From positions 19,406,001-19,470,000 of the forward strand of contig OZ316897.1 of assembly GCA_973895155.1 (NCBI GenBank): a stretch of DNA of 64,000 bases, given 5' to 3'. The position numbers were made by a program, and so were the translations under genes. Below are positions 11,810 through 25,189 of this stretch, in pieces. How positions within the stretch are numbered: the stretch's first letter is position 1; each line of letters starts with the position of its first letter. This DNA comes from Marsupella aquatica. Its lineage: Eukaryota; Marchantiophyta. The notes under the pieces were generated by a model that saw only the letters and a program-made list of their open reading frames with translations, was not told where the DNA came from and did not search any database.

Positions 11810-12185
11810 CAAAAGATGTTGAGGTGAGGAAAAGATATCGAGGTGAAAAAAGATATCAATGAGAGAAAAAGATGTCGAGGTGAGAAAAAATGTAAAGATG
11901 AGAAAAAGATGTTGAGGAGAGAAAGGATGTCGTGGTGAGATAAAGATGTTAAGGTGAGAAAAACATGACAAGATGAGAAAACAAAGATGTTGAGATGAGA
12001 AATGATGTTAAGGTGAAGAAAGCATATCAAGGTGAGAAAAGATCTTGAGGAGAGAAAAAGGTGTCAAAGAACAAAAAAGATGTCAAGTGAGAAAAACATG
12101 TTGTGGTGAGGTAAAGATATCAATGTGAGAAAAATATGTCAAGGTAAGGAAAAGATGTTGAGGAAAGACAAATATGTAAAGATTA
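11810..12185. repeat. Purine-rich degenerate 18-22 bp tandem repeat
   Basis: About 18 loose units of the form GATGT(T/C)GAGGTGAGAAAAA run head to tail. One strand is almost pure purine with scattered T. The motif recurs in reverse complement at 5.03-5.07 kb. Confidence 0.9.
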
Positions 12186-12451
12186 GAAAAATCTATGAAG
12201 GCAAGAAAAGATACCAAGGCGAAACAAAAAAAATACAAGCTTTGCTATATAGTTAACTTGAGGGATGTAATGTCTGATCTCGACCATACAGTTGTTGTGG
12301 TCGTTGCATATAGAAATGGAGATAGCGGCCACCGCATCATCTAATCCAAGCATAACCGAGTGATAGGAAAATGGTGTTTTTTTCAATTTTAAATTCAAAG
12401 AGAGAGACATTATTTTTATATCTTTCCAATTTCTTTAATTTAAATTCTCCA

Positions 12452-12870
12452 GAGCCGGGGTCAGGAGGGCAGCCGTACGCAGGACGGAAGGGCAGCAGTG
12501 GGCTAGGCAGGGCATGCAAGGGCTCTGGAGAGAGGCTCTTTTCCCAATCCAACAGTGAAAAAAATGGTTAGGTAGGGCATGCAAGGACTCCAGAGAGGAG
12601 GCTCTTTCCCCAATCCAACAGTGAAAAAAATGGTTAGGTAGGGCATGCAAGGACTCCAGAGAGGAGGCTCTTTCCCCAATCCAACAGTGTGAAGGGCTCT
12701 AGAGAGAGACTTTTTTCCCAATCCAACAGTGAAAAAAATGGCTAGGCAGAGAATGCAAGGGCTCTGTAGAGAGGCTCTTTTCCCAATCCAACAATGTTAA
12801 AAAAAATGACTGGGCATGCAAGGGCTCAAGAGTGTATTTTTTCCAATCCAACAGTGTGAAGAAAAAATGG
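12452..12870. repeat. Minisatellite block B, same family as block A
   Basis: It has the same lead-in AGCCGGGGTCAGGAGGGCAG and the same units with CCCAATCCAACAGTG as block A 1.85 kb upstream, in the same orientation. The preceding CCAATTTCTTTAATTTAAAT flank is also shared. The pair therefore looks like a segmental duplication followed by unit turnover. Confidence 0.92.
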
Positions 12871-12879
12871 CAGGTTCTA

Positions 12880-14030
12880 ACTTCCTAAGATGGTTCCCAC
12901 CACACTTTGCATTTTGTAAAATGGCTAAACCAGGAAAAAAGGCACCATTGAGTATTAGTTGTAGATAGAGATCATTATCACATTTAGATAGACCTGTGCG
13001 CAAAGGTGAAGAGCTTGCCTGGAGAGGCCATGAAGAATGTAGTGTCACTTTGCAAAAGGTTCTTTAAGAACTATCGGGCACACTTTCTAAATCGGGGTCT
13101 GATACCTGTTTTTCTAGAAGGTTGCACAAGAAGAACAAGAAAGTATAAAGAGTTTGTCTGGAATGAAACCGTTCTGAGAGTTTTATTGTACCTACAAAGG
13201 CCTGAAGTGCTAAAAGGCTGGACGTTCACAAACCCTTCTTTAAGAGTTCCACCCAGCCATGGTCGTCATCAGTCTGTGCTTGAGTTCATCTCCCTTCGTG
13301 TGACGAGTTTTAAGTGTCCTTCCAAAGTCGTAAGCAGTCCTATGTTCTACATTGTGGAGCTCTAAAACTTGACAGTTCCATGGAGGAGCTCCATATACCA
13401 CTCTGAACCTCAAGAAGGCTGCTTTTCGCAAACATCGAGATACGACTTCATGGATTCCCAAAGAGACTTTACTCATTAGAGTCCAGAATTATGTCAAATG
13501 TACAAAAGCATGGATTTTCAAGACGATCACGACGAGTGAGTGTGCAGCAGCGATATCCAGAGCATCAACCAAGAGATTCAACCTTACAAGAACAACAAAT
13601 TTGACTAAAGGTAGGGGATAATTTCCCACGGAAAGAATTTGAGTGCGAATAGGAAGGTCAGCTACCGCCGAGAAGACAAACAGCACTTCAAGACATCAGG
13701 TGTTGCATAATAGCTCGCCTGGAGAGAAAGATCCAGAAACCAGCGAAGTGACAGCCGACAAATGTACAATCCTCGCTCAACAGATTTTGTGCAAGCGTAA
13801 ACGAATTGCAAGAAGACTAGACGCGAAATCAGTTGATCGAGCCCTCACAACTCTCAACACATATGATAAAATTGTGCTATGCTTCGATGTGTAAAACATG
13901 AAATCCGCCCAGTCACCAATGAAAAAGAATTACTGAATATTTCTCATTATATCCTTCATTGTAAACTCTAGTCATTTTGCACAGCAGTGCTCAGGTCGTG
14001 CCAACTTTCACAAAATTCCCTGTAGAAGGG
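12880..14030. other. Spacer, no gene recognised
   Basis: A 119-codon frame at 13006-13365 plus and shorter minus frames carry no known motif and no convincing splice links. It may include 3' flank or UTR of the RPS9 gene, whose stop is at 14040. Confidence 0.4.
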
Positions 14031-14039
14031 TGTTACTCT

Positions 14040-15213
<1,174 letters not shown>

Positions 15214-15299
15214 CGCGCCTTGCCTCCGAGTAGAGCTCGCTCGAAAGAAATTAGACGAACGCTTGACAAAGAGCGGGCCTGAGACCGAAGGAGCAGCTC

Positions 15300-15860
15300 G
15301 ACGCGAGCTCGGCAAAAAGAACGAACGAGGCAGGGTCTTGCGAGTAAACCCTCGTCCCGTCAGTCATGTGGGTGGAAAGCCGGAACCCTAAATGCTATGG
15401 ATACTTCGGTCCACCAGATCCACTCCTAGGGCAAGGTTTCATGGCCAGGGGTAAGGGCAGTGTTCCATTGGCCCTCAAAGGGAATAGCCTCTTAATTTCC
15501 AAGAATATTGGACAATATCTGAGCCGTTTGTTGTTTCCTAATTAGGCAACTCTCAAGGCCTTCCACTGTACTTTTGATGCCCATGGAATAGTGTCGTAAG
15601 GCGGTAGGAGCACTCACTCTCCCAACTCTCCTCCCAAAGTGTACAACTATAGTGACCTTCAGGTTAGCGCAAACAATTTGGACGGAACATTAATATCTTG
15701 TGTTTGTAGGTTATACTGCAAGGCCAGAAATGTTTTTCTCCCCATATCTCTTTGTAAGTCTTATCACATATGCCACATTAGCCCAGACAATTTAAAGTAG
15801 ATCAAGAACGTTGGGGGATCGACTGGCAACACGAAAAGAATCAAAGTTTTGTGTATTAAG
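15300..15860. other. Spacer between RPS9 and the proton pump
   Basis: The two genes diverge, RPS9 to the left and the pump to the right, so this 1.2 kb interval must hold both promoters. No clear TATA box was found for either. 15213-15320 is likely RPS9 5' leader. The part nearer the pump is a minisatellite. Confidence 0.4.
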
Positions 15861-15889
15861 CAAGGCACCACCTTACACCCATCACTGCA

Positions 15890-16345
15890 AGATTTGGGTG
15901 TAAAGTGAGGAGCATGTCAGTGTGAATTCTGCTGTACAGTAAGATTGCATGCTACTCCTATCAATGTAAATTTCGATTGTCAAGTGAGGCAGCATGTTAC
16001 AGAGTGCGTTACACCCTACAGTGTAAGGTTTTTGGTGTAAAGTGAGGCAACGCAGTACACCCATCACTGGAAGCTTTGAGTGTAAAGTGAGGCAGCATGT
16101 TACACCTGTCAATGTAAGTCTTTGATGTAAACTGAGATAGAGATTTTCCCCTGTGATTGTAAAATTTTGAGTGTAAAGTGAGGCAGCGTGTTATGGAGTG
16201 CATCACATCCATCACTGTTAAGTTTTTGAGTGTAATATGAGGCAGAATGTCACACCTATGAGTGTAAGTTTTGGGGTATACAGTGAGGAAGCATGTTAAC
16301 GCATGTCAGTGTAAATTTGATTGTAAAGCGAGGCAGCGTGTTACG
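15890..16345. repeat. Minisatellite upstream of the proton-pump gene
   Basis: About seven degenerate units of 55-75 bp. Each contains GTGTAAAGTGAGGCAGC(A/G)TGTTAC and a (C/T)ATCA(C/A)TG(T/C)AAG-type spacer. It ends about 140 bp before the pump ATG, so it lies in the promoter or 5' UTR. Confidence 0.88.
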
Positions 16346-16409
16346 GAGTCCGTGGGGATGTGAAGGGACAACCGCTCGGTCCATCTGAGCTGCGCTTTCT
16401 TTCGTCATT

Positions 16410-16466
16410 ATGGATGAAGAACCTATGTATTATGTGTTTGCCTGTGACATAGGTTGTTTCCCATGA
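16410..16466 (+). promoter_or_regulatory. Upstream ORF in the proton-pump leader
   Basis: ATG at 16410 opens an 18-codon frame (MDEEPMYYVFACDIGCFP) that stops with TGA at 16464-16466, only 18 nt before the main ATG at 16485. If the transcript begins upstream, this uORF would lower or tune translation of the pump. Proton-pump leaders in plants are known to carry uORFs; conservation of this peptide was not assessed. Confidence 0.4.
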
Positions 16467-16484
16467 GTATTAGACGGTTGGGAG

Positions 16485-19400
16485 ATGACGGGGCATGCCA
16501 CTGCCCAAGCTTCACTGGAAATCCCAGGAGGGGAGGGCTATGTTGTTCCGGCGGGGCCCTCTGCCCTCCCCTCGAAGCTCGATGGGGAACATACAGCGGG
16601 CTCCATGGGTTGTGACTTGGAAAGCGTTCCAATGCAGGAAGTTTTTGAGAAGCTCAAATGTACACCGAAAGGTCTCTCGAGTGAAGAAGCTGCGGTTCGC
16701 CTCCAGCTCTGTGGTCCGAACAAACTCGAAGAGCACAAGGAGAATCTGTTGCTGAAGTTTCTTTCGTTCATGTGGAATCCCCTGTCTTGGGTGATGGAGC
16801 TTGCGGCTTTAATGGCTCTGGTCTTAGATAATGGTGGTGGGTTGCCCCCGGACTGGCAGGATTTTGTCGGCATTGTGTGCCTTCTGATAATCAATTCAAC
16901 AGTGAGTTACGTTGAAGAACAAAATGCCGGTCAGGCAGCAGCAGCGTTGATGCAGGCGCTTGCCCCGAAAGCCAAAGTGCTAAGAGATGGAAACTATAAA
17001 GAAGATGACGCGTCGATTCTCGTTCCAGGAGACATCATCTCAATCAAATTAGGTGATATCATCCCGGCTGATAGTCGATTACTCGAAGGGGATCCACTTT
17101 CGGTTGATCAATCTGCTTTAACAGGGGAGTCAGTTGCAGTGTCGAAAAGACCTGGAGACGAGGTTTTCTCGGGATCTATTTGCAAGCAAGGAGAGTTAGA
17201 GGCAGTGGTGATTGCTACCGGGGTCAGCACATTTTTCGGTAAAGCAGCCCATTTGGTTGATACGACACAGAGCGTGGGGCACTTCCAAAAGGTCCTAACG
17301 ATGATTGGGAACTTTTGTATCGTCTCAATTGCAGTTGGGATAGCCATTGAGGTAATTGTCATGTATCCAATCCAGAGGAGAAAGTATCGTGCCGGGATAG
17401 AAAATATGCTAGTCCTCCTGATTGGGGGAATACCCATTGCTATGCCGACTGTTTTGTCAGTGACAATGGCTGTTGGGTCCCATGGCCTGTCCAGGCAAGG
17501 GGCAATTGTCAAGCGCATGACAGCTATTGAAGAAATGGCAGGCATGGACATCCTGTGTTCGGACAAGACGGGAACTTTGACACTGAATCGTCTCACGGTT
17601 GACAAGGGAATCATTGAGGTGTTAAACAGCAAAGCAGACAAGGATCTTATACTTCTCACTGCTGCTCGAGCTTCTCGTATGGAGAATCAGGTTCGCCTCT
17701 CATTATTTCGTGGCAGTCGACCAGTGCACAATGTCCAAACGGCTGTTGTGCCCCCGGTAGATTCTGTGGTCCGCATTGTAAGACAAAAAATTAACATGCA
17801 GCATGAGACCGCTTACCACTTTCCCGTAGCGACCACTGCGGCGCTTGCTTATCATTCTACTTTTTAAATCGTCATTATGCCAAGTGAACAGTGAACCGTG
17901 GTATCAGTAGAATGTTGGTTGAATTGCAGGATGCCATTGATCTTGCAATTGTAAGTATGTTGAGCGATCCTAGAGAAGCTCGCGAGGGCATTGAAGAAGT
18001 ACATTTCTTGCCATTTAATCCCACAGACAAGCGAACTGCACTGACGTATACCACGCCAGATGGAAAGATGCACAGGGCCACCAAAGGAGCTCCAGAGCAA
18101 ATTCTAGAACTGGTTCCTAACAAGAGCGAGATACAAACACGAGTTCATGAGATTATTGAAAGATTTGCCAACAGGGGTTTGCGAAGCCTTGGGGTAGCCT
18201 ACCAGGTTCAGCCTCACAACCATTCTAATACTTTAGAGTAGAAATTCAAGATTTGTACATAACTGTCTGCACATGGACGACCCTGCTGTGCTTGTTACTT
18301 CCATGCAGGTTTAGTAGCAATAAACATGGAGGATGACATTGCACGTTGCCTCACGCTGGGACTTTTAAGCACTGTTCCAATGTAGCTCATTCATGCATCA
18401 ATGAGGACAGGAGGTTCCAGGAGGCACAAAAGAAAGTGAAGGAGGACCATGGGAGTTTTATGGCTTGTTGCCTCTCTTTGACCCTCCACGACATGACACT
18501 GCTGACACGGTGAGGCGTGCCCTGGAGTTGGGAGTAAATGTCAAAATGATAACAGGAGATCAGCTCGCGATAGCGAAGGAGACTGGACGAAGACTTGGAA
18601 TGGGCACCAACATGTATCCTTCATCTGTATTGTTTGCTAAAAATGGCGAGGATAAGCACATCCCAGATGGCATGGAGGAAGGGGAACTTGTCGAGCAAGC
18701 AGATGGATTTGCAGGCAACATTTTTTTTCCCAGCCGTTTTGTATGAGATGCACTGTCGCAAGTTCCATCAGCCAGGAACATCTACATCCCTAGCGTAGCT
18801 ATACAGTTTCACCTTTATCCACATTAAATGAACTGTAATGGATGGAGCTGTGACTGGAGTCAGAGGTCACTGTAGAGCTGACTTCTCTATAATGGTATCT
18901 AACAAACACATGGAACTCGTTACCATAGTATATTAGCCTCTCTGACGTTTACTCTTGATTCGGGTGGATATTTGCACTCATGGAAATACTTCTGTACAGA
19001 TGTCTCCGCGACTTTACACAAATCCGCAAATGAAGAGAACGAACGTGACTTCTTTGCTGAATTTTCTACGCAATTGCGCATCACTGGCTTTTTGAATTTT
19101 GCGCCCATACCAACTAAGACGAATTGACTGAAAGCACGATTTTAACACAATGGCTGGGAAGTAGTGATGACAGGTTGATTTCGTGAAAATCTCACAGGGG
19201 TGTTTCCAGAGCATAAGTACAATATCGTGAAGAAGCTCCAAGACAGGAAACACATATGTGGGATGACTGGTGATGGTGTGAATGATGCACCAGCCCTTAA
19301 AAAGGCAGATATTGGAATTGCTGTGGCAGATGCTACAGATGCTGCACGCAATGCCGCTGACATAGTGCTGACCCAGCCTGGTTAGTTCATACTTCGGATG

Positions 19401-22400
19401 CCATTGTGAAACACGAGGTGTATCTACGTTTGCTGTAATGCCAATGTAGAGGTCAGTGAAATAACTCACGATCTCAACAGTAGACTTGAGAGTACATGGC
19501 CAGGGTATTTACTTAGAGAAATTAATTCTAGCATCGCCAGGTTCCACAGTGGGGACTGCAGATTTCAAGGCGTTGTCGTTCTTCACAGTTAAGGAGGCGC
19601 TAGTTGTGCTCAGCGGAGCTGTACCATATTCTGAACAAAATTCCTTGAAACTCTTTGCTTTAGTTGTTACACATATATAAACTGGATGTAGATATGAGGC
19701 TGAAAGTCCAGTATCTGTCTGGCAGTGTTTGTTAACAGAAATTCTATAGATGGAAAGACCTACCTGAGGTCTGTAGGTTTCATTACATTTGTACAAAGGC
19801 GCACAACTCTGTCGCAGGATGTGCTCCAAAAATGATTTGCAATCATGGAACGGAAAAGCTCAGAAGGCGTAATGGACTCGTTTTGCAGGGTTAAGTGTGA
19901 TTATCTCTGCAATTCTCACATCGCGGTGCATCTTCCAACGCATGAAGAATTACACAATTTATGCTGTGTCCATCACCATCCGGATTGTAGTGGGCTTCAT
20001 GCTAATGGCACTCATTTGGAAGTTCGACTTCTCGCCTTTCATGATTCTTATTATTGCTATCTTAAATGACGGTACCATTATGACCATTTCCAAGGTATAC
20101 GAAAGGTGGATGTGCGATATGGATAGATATTTGTGCTATGGTAGTAGTCAATTCATGTGGGGTTTTTAGAAGGAACATTTCGTACTCATGAGTGCAAAGA
20201 GTCTGGTCGACCTGCAAGTTTACCTGTTCTCCCACTTTCACTGTCCCATGAGGTATTTAATTATCAACAGATTGCGGTGATTATTGAAGCAGGACCTTTA
20301 GCTGATGCTATTGGAAAGCTGTGCTTCTTGACAGGATATCGTGACACCGTCTCTGAAGCCTGACTCTTGGAAGCTCAAAGATCTTTTCATACTAGGAACA
20401 TTCCTAGGGGGATATTTGGCGCTTATGACTGTGATTTTTTTCTTCCTAATGCGTGACACCAACTTCTTTGAAAAGTACTTCAAGGTGTGTACCTTGCCCA
20501 TGCATTTCTATGGATCTTTTAATGAATTTGCATAAGGGGCTATTGTTTTTACTGAAAGCTGTTCAGTGGGAAAAAAGAAGAGTGAGCACCATTGTTAGCA
20601 CTTAAGACATGGTTAACTCCCCACCTCCCTTTTTCAATCAATACGTACTGGCTCGCACACCATTTTTGTAGATGTTCTATGAATTTTATATCGGCAAGCA
20701 TTCATTTCGCGGCTGGTTTGTGGTGAATACATCTTAAATTTTCTCCACATTGGTCTTCAAGATAAGTGGGAAGGCAACTAGAGCCCTGGTCAGTCAGATA
20801 ACAAACGAACAACCGATTGTGGAGGAGCTATCTGTCCTTCGTTTATCTTCCGGGTAGAGAAATTACCTCCCCTAGCTGCAGAGTCATTAAGAGATTGTTG
20901 CTCCAATTTGAATACTCTGGACAATCTTTATTTCGATTGCTCATGACTTTCAAGTTGTATGCATGATCTGGCTGGAATTTTTATAAAACTCTGCGCAAAT
21001 GTAATGGTTTCACATGGAAGATGCGGAAGCTTAATGACAGCTTTGAAGAGACTGCGGTGATATATTTGCAAGTCAGTGTTGTCAGCCAGGCACTAATATT
21101 TGTGTGCCGGTCACATCGGTGGTCATTTTTGGAGAGACCTGGACTTATGCTAGTGGTGGCTTTCTTGATAGCCCAATTGATTGCAACCATCATCGCAGTT
21201 TATGCAGACTGGCCCTTTGCCAGAATCAAAGGTTGCGGATGGGGTTGGGCAGGAATGACTTGGCTCTACAAGTAAGAATCATCCTTGAGCAAGGGCTTGT
21301 ACTTCGTAGTATTTTCTGGGCTACTCAATTCACCATGTTTTTTAGTTTATTCGAGTGTCCCACTGGAGCACAAATACTCAATCGGAATTTCGCACCTATT
21401 CACGCGATGTATATTGGATGCTGGCAAGTTTAAAACTTGAATCGGGGCTCTCACCATCTAAGCATGGAGCCCATGTTATCACTCTTCATGCACGATCTCC
21501 ATATGACATGTTAAAGCTCTTGCCGTTGGAAATCTGTTATGTTTTGCTCTACATATGTAACTGATGAATGTGACCATCGTACCGGGCAGGTGTCAGTAGT
21601 ATGTAGATGAGTTACTATAGCTATCCGAGTAGATCTCTTGAGTTGTGGACAGAGACATCCTAACACTACGAAACTTCCTTGATGCACTGCGGATGCAAAC
21701 AGTTTGGTGTCGTACCTTCCCTTGGATGCAATTAAGCTGATTATTCGGTACGTCTTGAGTGGTGATGCCTGGAATTTGCTAACGGAGAAAAAGGTCGCCT
21801 TCACCCCACATCAAAATTACGGCCGTGAGAAACGACAGGCACAATGGATGGCTATTTCGCATGGTGTGGGTGCTTCAAGATCATCAGCTGCAACCTCCTC
21901 TGCCCTGCCAATGGCGACGCAGGGGTACCGCCTCAAAGGCCGAGGCGCTGCCGAACAGGCAAGGCGTCGTGCAGAATTAGCCAGGTATTGTCTGGTGAAT
22001 ATAGTTTCTATTTACTTGCTGCAGGAAAGTAAGGGCATTGAGATATTCATTGGCAGATGCGTTTCAGTAAAGATAGACTGATATTGACCTCTGATTGTAC
22101 CATTCGTTATTGTCAGGAAGGGTAACCCAGGTTTTGTCACACGAATTGGAAACAGTGGTTTCTCAACGAGTTGGGATATCAGTTTCTTATGTGAGTTTAG
22201 GTTTACTGCTTTGCATATCAATTCAGGGAGACAGCTAACGAGACTCTAAATAATCTTGTGGCAGATTAAGAGACAGACATGCCTTGAAGGGCCACATCAG
22301 TACGGTGGCCAGATTGAAGGGTCTTGATGATAAAACTGCAATTGAGAATTTTTATACGGTGAGTTGTAGGCTCCTCCTTTCACAAACGGCCAGTATCGAC

Positions 22401-22694
22401 TTGTAATTTTGATGTTTCTCACAATACACGAAGGGAAGGTATGTTTGTGTTGCTTGTTCTAGTTCATGTTCACACGATCTCTTATGTTGAGAAAAGTGAC
22501 CTGGGGTGTTTGTTCCTTACATCTTTTCTTTTCTTTCCTTTGCCTTCTGGTTTCTGATATAACAGTTTAATCCCCTCTGGAGAACGCTACCTGAAGCCAC
22601 AGAACCTCCCACTCAAGTTGGTTCTGACGGTGCTGATCCTGCTCAAGGGGATTTAAACCTGAGGGTAGAGGCGAGGAGGTACTCAATTTCTTAG
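16485..22694 (+). CDS. Plasma-membrane H+-ATPase (P3A), ten exons, atypical C-terminus
   Basis: The exons are 16485-17690, 17930-18205, 18411-18714, 19198-19380, 19889-20094, 20335-20484, 21021-21271, 21703-21984, 22265-22358 and 22566-22694. They give 3081 nt (1026 residues); the frame holds at every junction. The enzyme pumps H+ out of the cell with ATP. Key motifs are TGES (213-216), PIAMP (317-321), the phosphorylated Asp360 in [29 protein letters not shown], and AILNDGTIM in M6 with the proton-binding Asp. Compared with Arabidopsis AHA2, the N-terminus is about 45 residues longer. The first 402 codons have no intron. The regulatory tail is changed and does not end in Y-T-V; it continues through exon 10 to end in YSIS, so this looks like a non-penultimate-Thr pump. 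Intron 3 seems to start with GC. An alternative ATG is codon 41. The gene looks intact. Confidence 0.94.
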
Positions 22695-22699
22695 TGCAG

Positions 22700-24480
22700 G
22701 TATGCTGCTCAAATTCTTCAGGTGCTTAATTGCTACCTGTCCTCATTCTGGATCAAACGATGATCGTTTTTCCACTTTTCCACTTATATACGGGTTATGT
22801 TTGCTCAGATCTGTACGCTGTTTTTAAAGGTTGACTGAAGTGATAGTTATCAGGAGAGCATGTGCATAGTCTCCACCTTCATTTTGTCGAAGTGTGGCAG
22901 TTGTCGATGTCTTCCCCCGATGCAAGTACCCTCAAACCCACCAATTCTCAAAGACTATACACTTCAGTGGGTTATCTTTTGGTGGTGGCATGCGATTCTC
23001 CATGCACTTAAATATTGGGAGCAACATTACAGAGAAAATGTTGCGGCGCTTTCGGAAGCCTTGCTGATTACGTTCACCTGCTATCCTTAACCCCATCATA
23101 TCGAGTCCCCGTCACTAGTGCCCTCTAACCTATGTAGCTTATACTGAAGTGAAGTGCCCAGAGATCTAGTTTTATTTTGGTTGGTTTCCTCCTGAAACAG
23201 ATATAACACTGGAGTTTCTCAACGTCAGAAGCTTGATTGATGGAAGTGAAGCAGACAGCTTGCAAGTGCTTACTAACCCACCACCGTGGAACACTACAAG
23301 CAAGTTTTTGCTGGCAGTATTTCGTTCTCGCTCTCGAGCTGTCTCTGTTTTAGAGCAACGAGATACTAAGATTGTTTTGACACTTTGCATGTATATAGTT
23401 TAGTCTCCTGGCATAACAGTTGGTTTCAGGGTTTTGCTGCGGTTAGGATCTCTTTGTAGAACGTTGAAACTAGTACAGAGCAATGGAAGGAGCTGACAAT
23501 ACATCCTTACTCCCACTGGGACTAACGATTTGAATAAATGGTATAGATGGTCGAAGCAGTCAAAAATATTTTCCTGTAGATGTCAGTGGTAGTACGTTCC
23601 AGTGTTGTTTCGCCAAAACAACTGAGGAAATAGCAGTGAGATTGCCTACATTGATAGAGGGGCGCCCGGGGGGTCACTCATATGGTGCATGTTCTATTCT
23701 TAGATGACTGGGTTTGAAATGGCGTATTGGCCAGAAGAGACTTATGATCTACTACATGATGGCCAGATCTGAAATGAATATGCTGACCAGGAGAAAGTTG
23801 ATCTTCGCTAGTGTGTTTGTCTGTGTCTTGCTACCTTGAATGGTGAACGGTGGGTTCGAAAGGATACGAGTGGTGCAGTGGGTTTGTGGTGAAACACTTA
23901 TATTAAGCGAAGCAAACGGCAGCGTGGTCAGGACTTTCCATTTTGAACTCATTAAATCAATGCCTTTGAGAGTTTTCTGAAGAACATCTTAGTGAATTTT
24001 CACATAGTTGCTGAGTGTAGTCTATCGCATTATTGCTAGTTGTACAATGACTAGCCCAATGCATGTGTATGCACAATTGTGACTGCAGAAGTGGTTTTGT
24101 TTAGGCCATATTGTTGTTGCAGTCTTGGTGCCACTGTGGTCTTGGTGTCATTGCACTCGAATTGTTTTAATGATCATTTTCTCAACTGTGTGTGCATCAT
24201 CTTATTGCTATAAGATGGGCAAACGGTAGCAAAACAAAGAGTTGAAACTGAAACACTACTCTTTGACATCTTGAATTGATAAATCCACCACACCGTTTCA
24301 GGGCAGATAGATCTTGGTTCATCATGTTGCTCAACCTCCACTGGTGCTTGATCATGCAATATAGATACACTTACATAAGTACTTGACCATTTTGATAGAC
24401 TAGAAAAAATCATTACGAGTGATTTATTTTATATTCAAATACAGATTATATGGAACAATCCATCCATCCCCAAACTTGAT
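22700..24480. other. Spacer downstream of the proton pump
   Basis: It includes the pump 3' UTR at its left end. No further supported frame: short frames at 22860-23090 plus, 23172-23390 minus, 23752-23952 minus and 24174-24413 minus show no known motif. Confidence 0.4.
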
Positions 24481-25189
24481 CTCTAAGAGGGAACATATAT
24501 AATGGGTGATGTTTTAGGGTTTGGAACCCCCAACTTGTAATAGTTGAGCATATTTTGGAGTCAGTAAAGATGCTCTAGTGAGATTGATGCCAAGTACTTG
24601 ACATTAGAGTAGAATAATTGCTGGATTTGCCCCCTACTTCAACAAAGGGGGAAATTAAAGGGACACACATCTAAAGCCATTGTTGCCAATGGGGACACAT
24701 CATTAAAATTTGTTTTTCTTTTGGAGGTATTTTCTGGTGAAGTACCCACTTTATCTCAATTATTTCTCTCTAGCCAATATTTGTGCATTGCACATATATG
24801 TATAAGTGAGTAAAGTACTGCACATATACGAATAAGTGACTCAAGTAAGTGTTGATGTCACCATTGATGCAAAATTTTAGGAGATGCAAAACCTAGTTTG
24901 GATTGGGTCATGCATGTAAGAAATCGTCAATTCAAGATTAGATAGCAATGCGGAACATGATAGCACTCAATCTTACACTACACCAACAAGACACCTCATG
25001 GAAAAACTCCTAAAGGATCTATAGCTCTAAGAAAGTACATGTGAAGAATTAGGGAGAGAAAGTTCCCCCTCCAACCAATACCCCCCAAGGGCCGAGGATA
25101 TGTGGACCTAAACTAAGCGGATCTTATCACATATAATGTACTCCAAGGTTAACTGACCCTAGTAATGTCAAACTAACTAAAGTCAGGAT

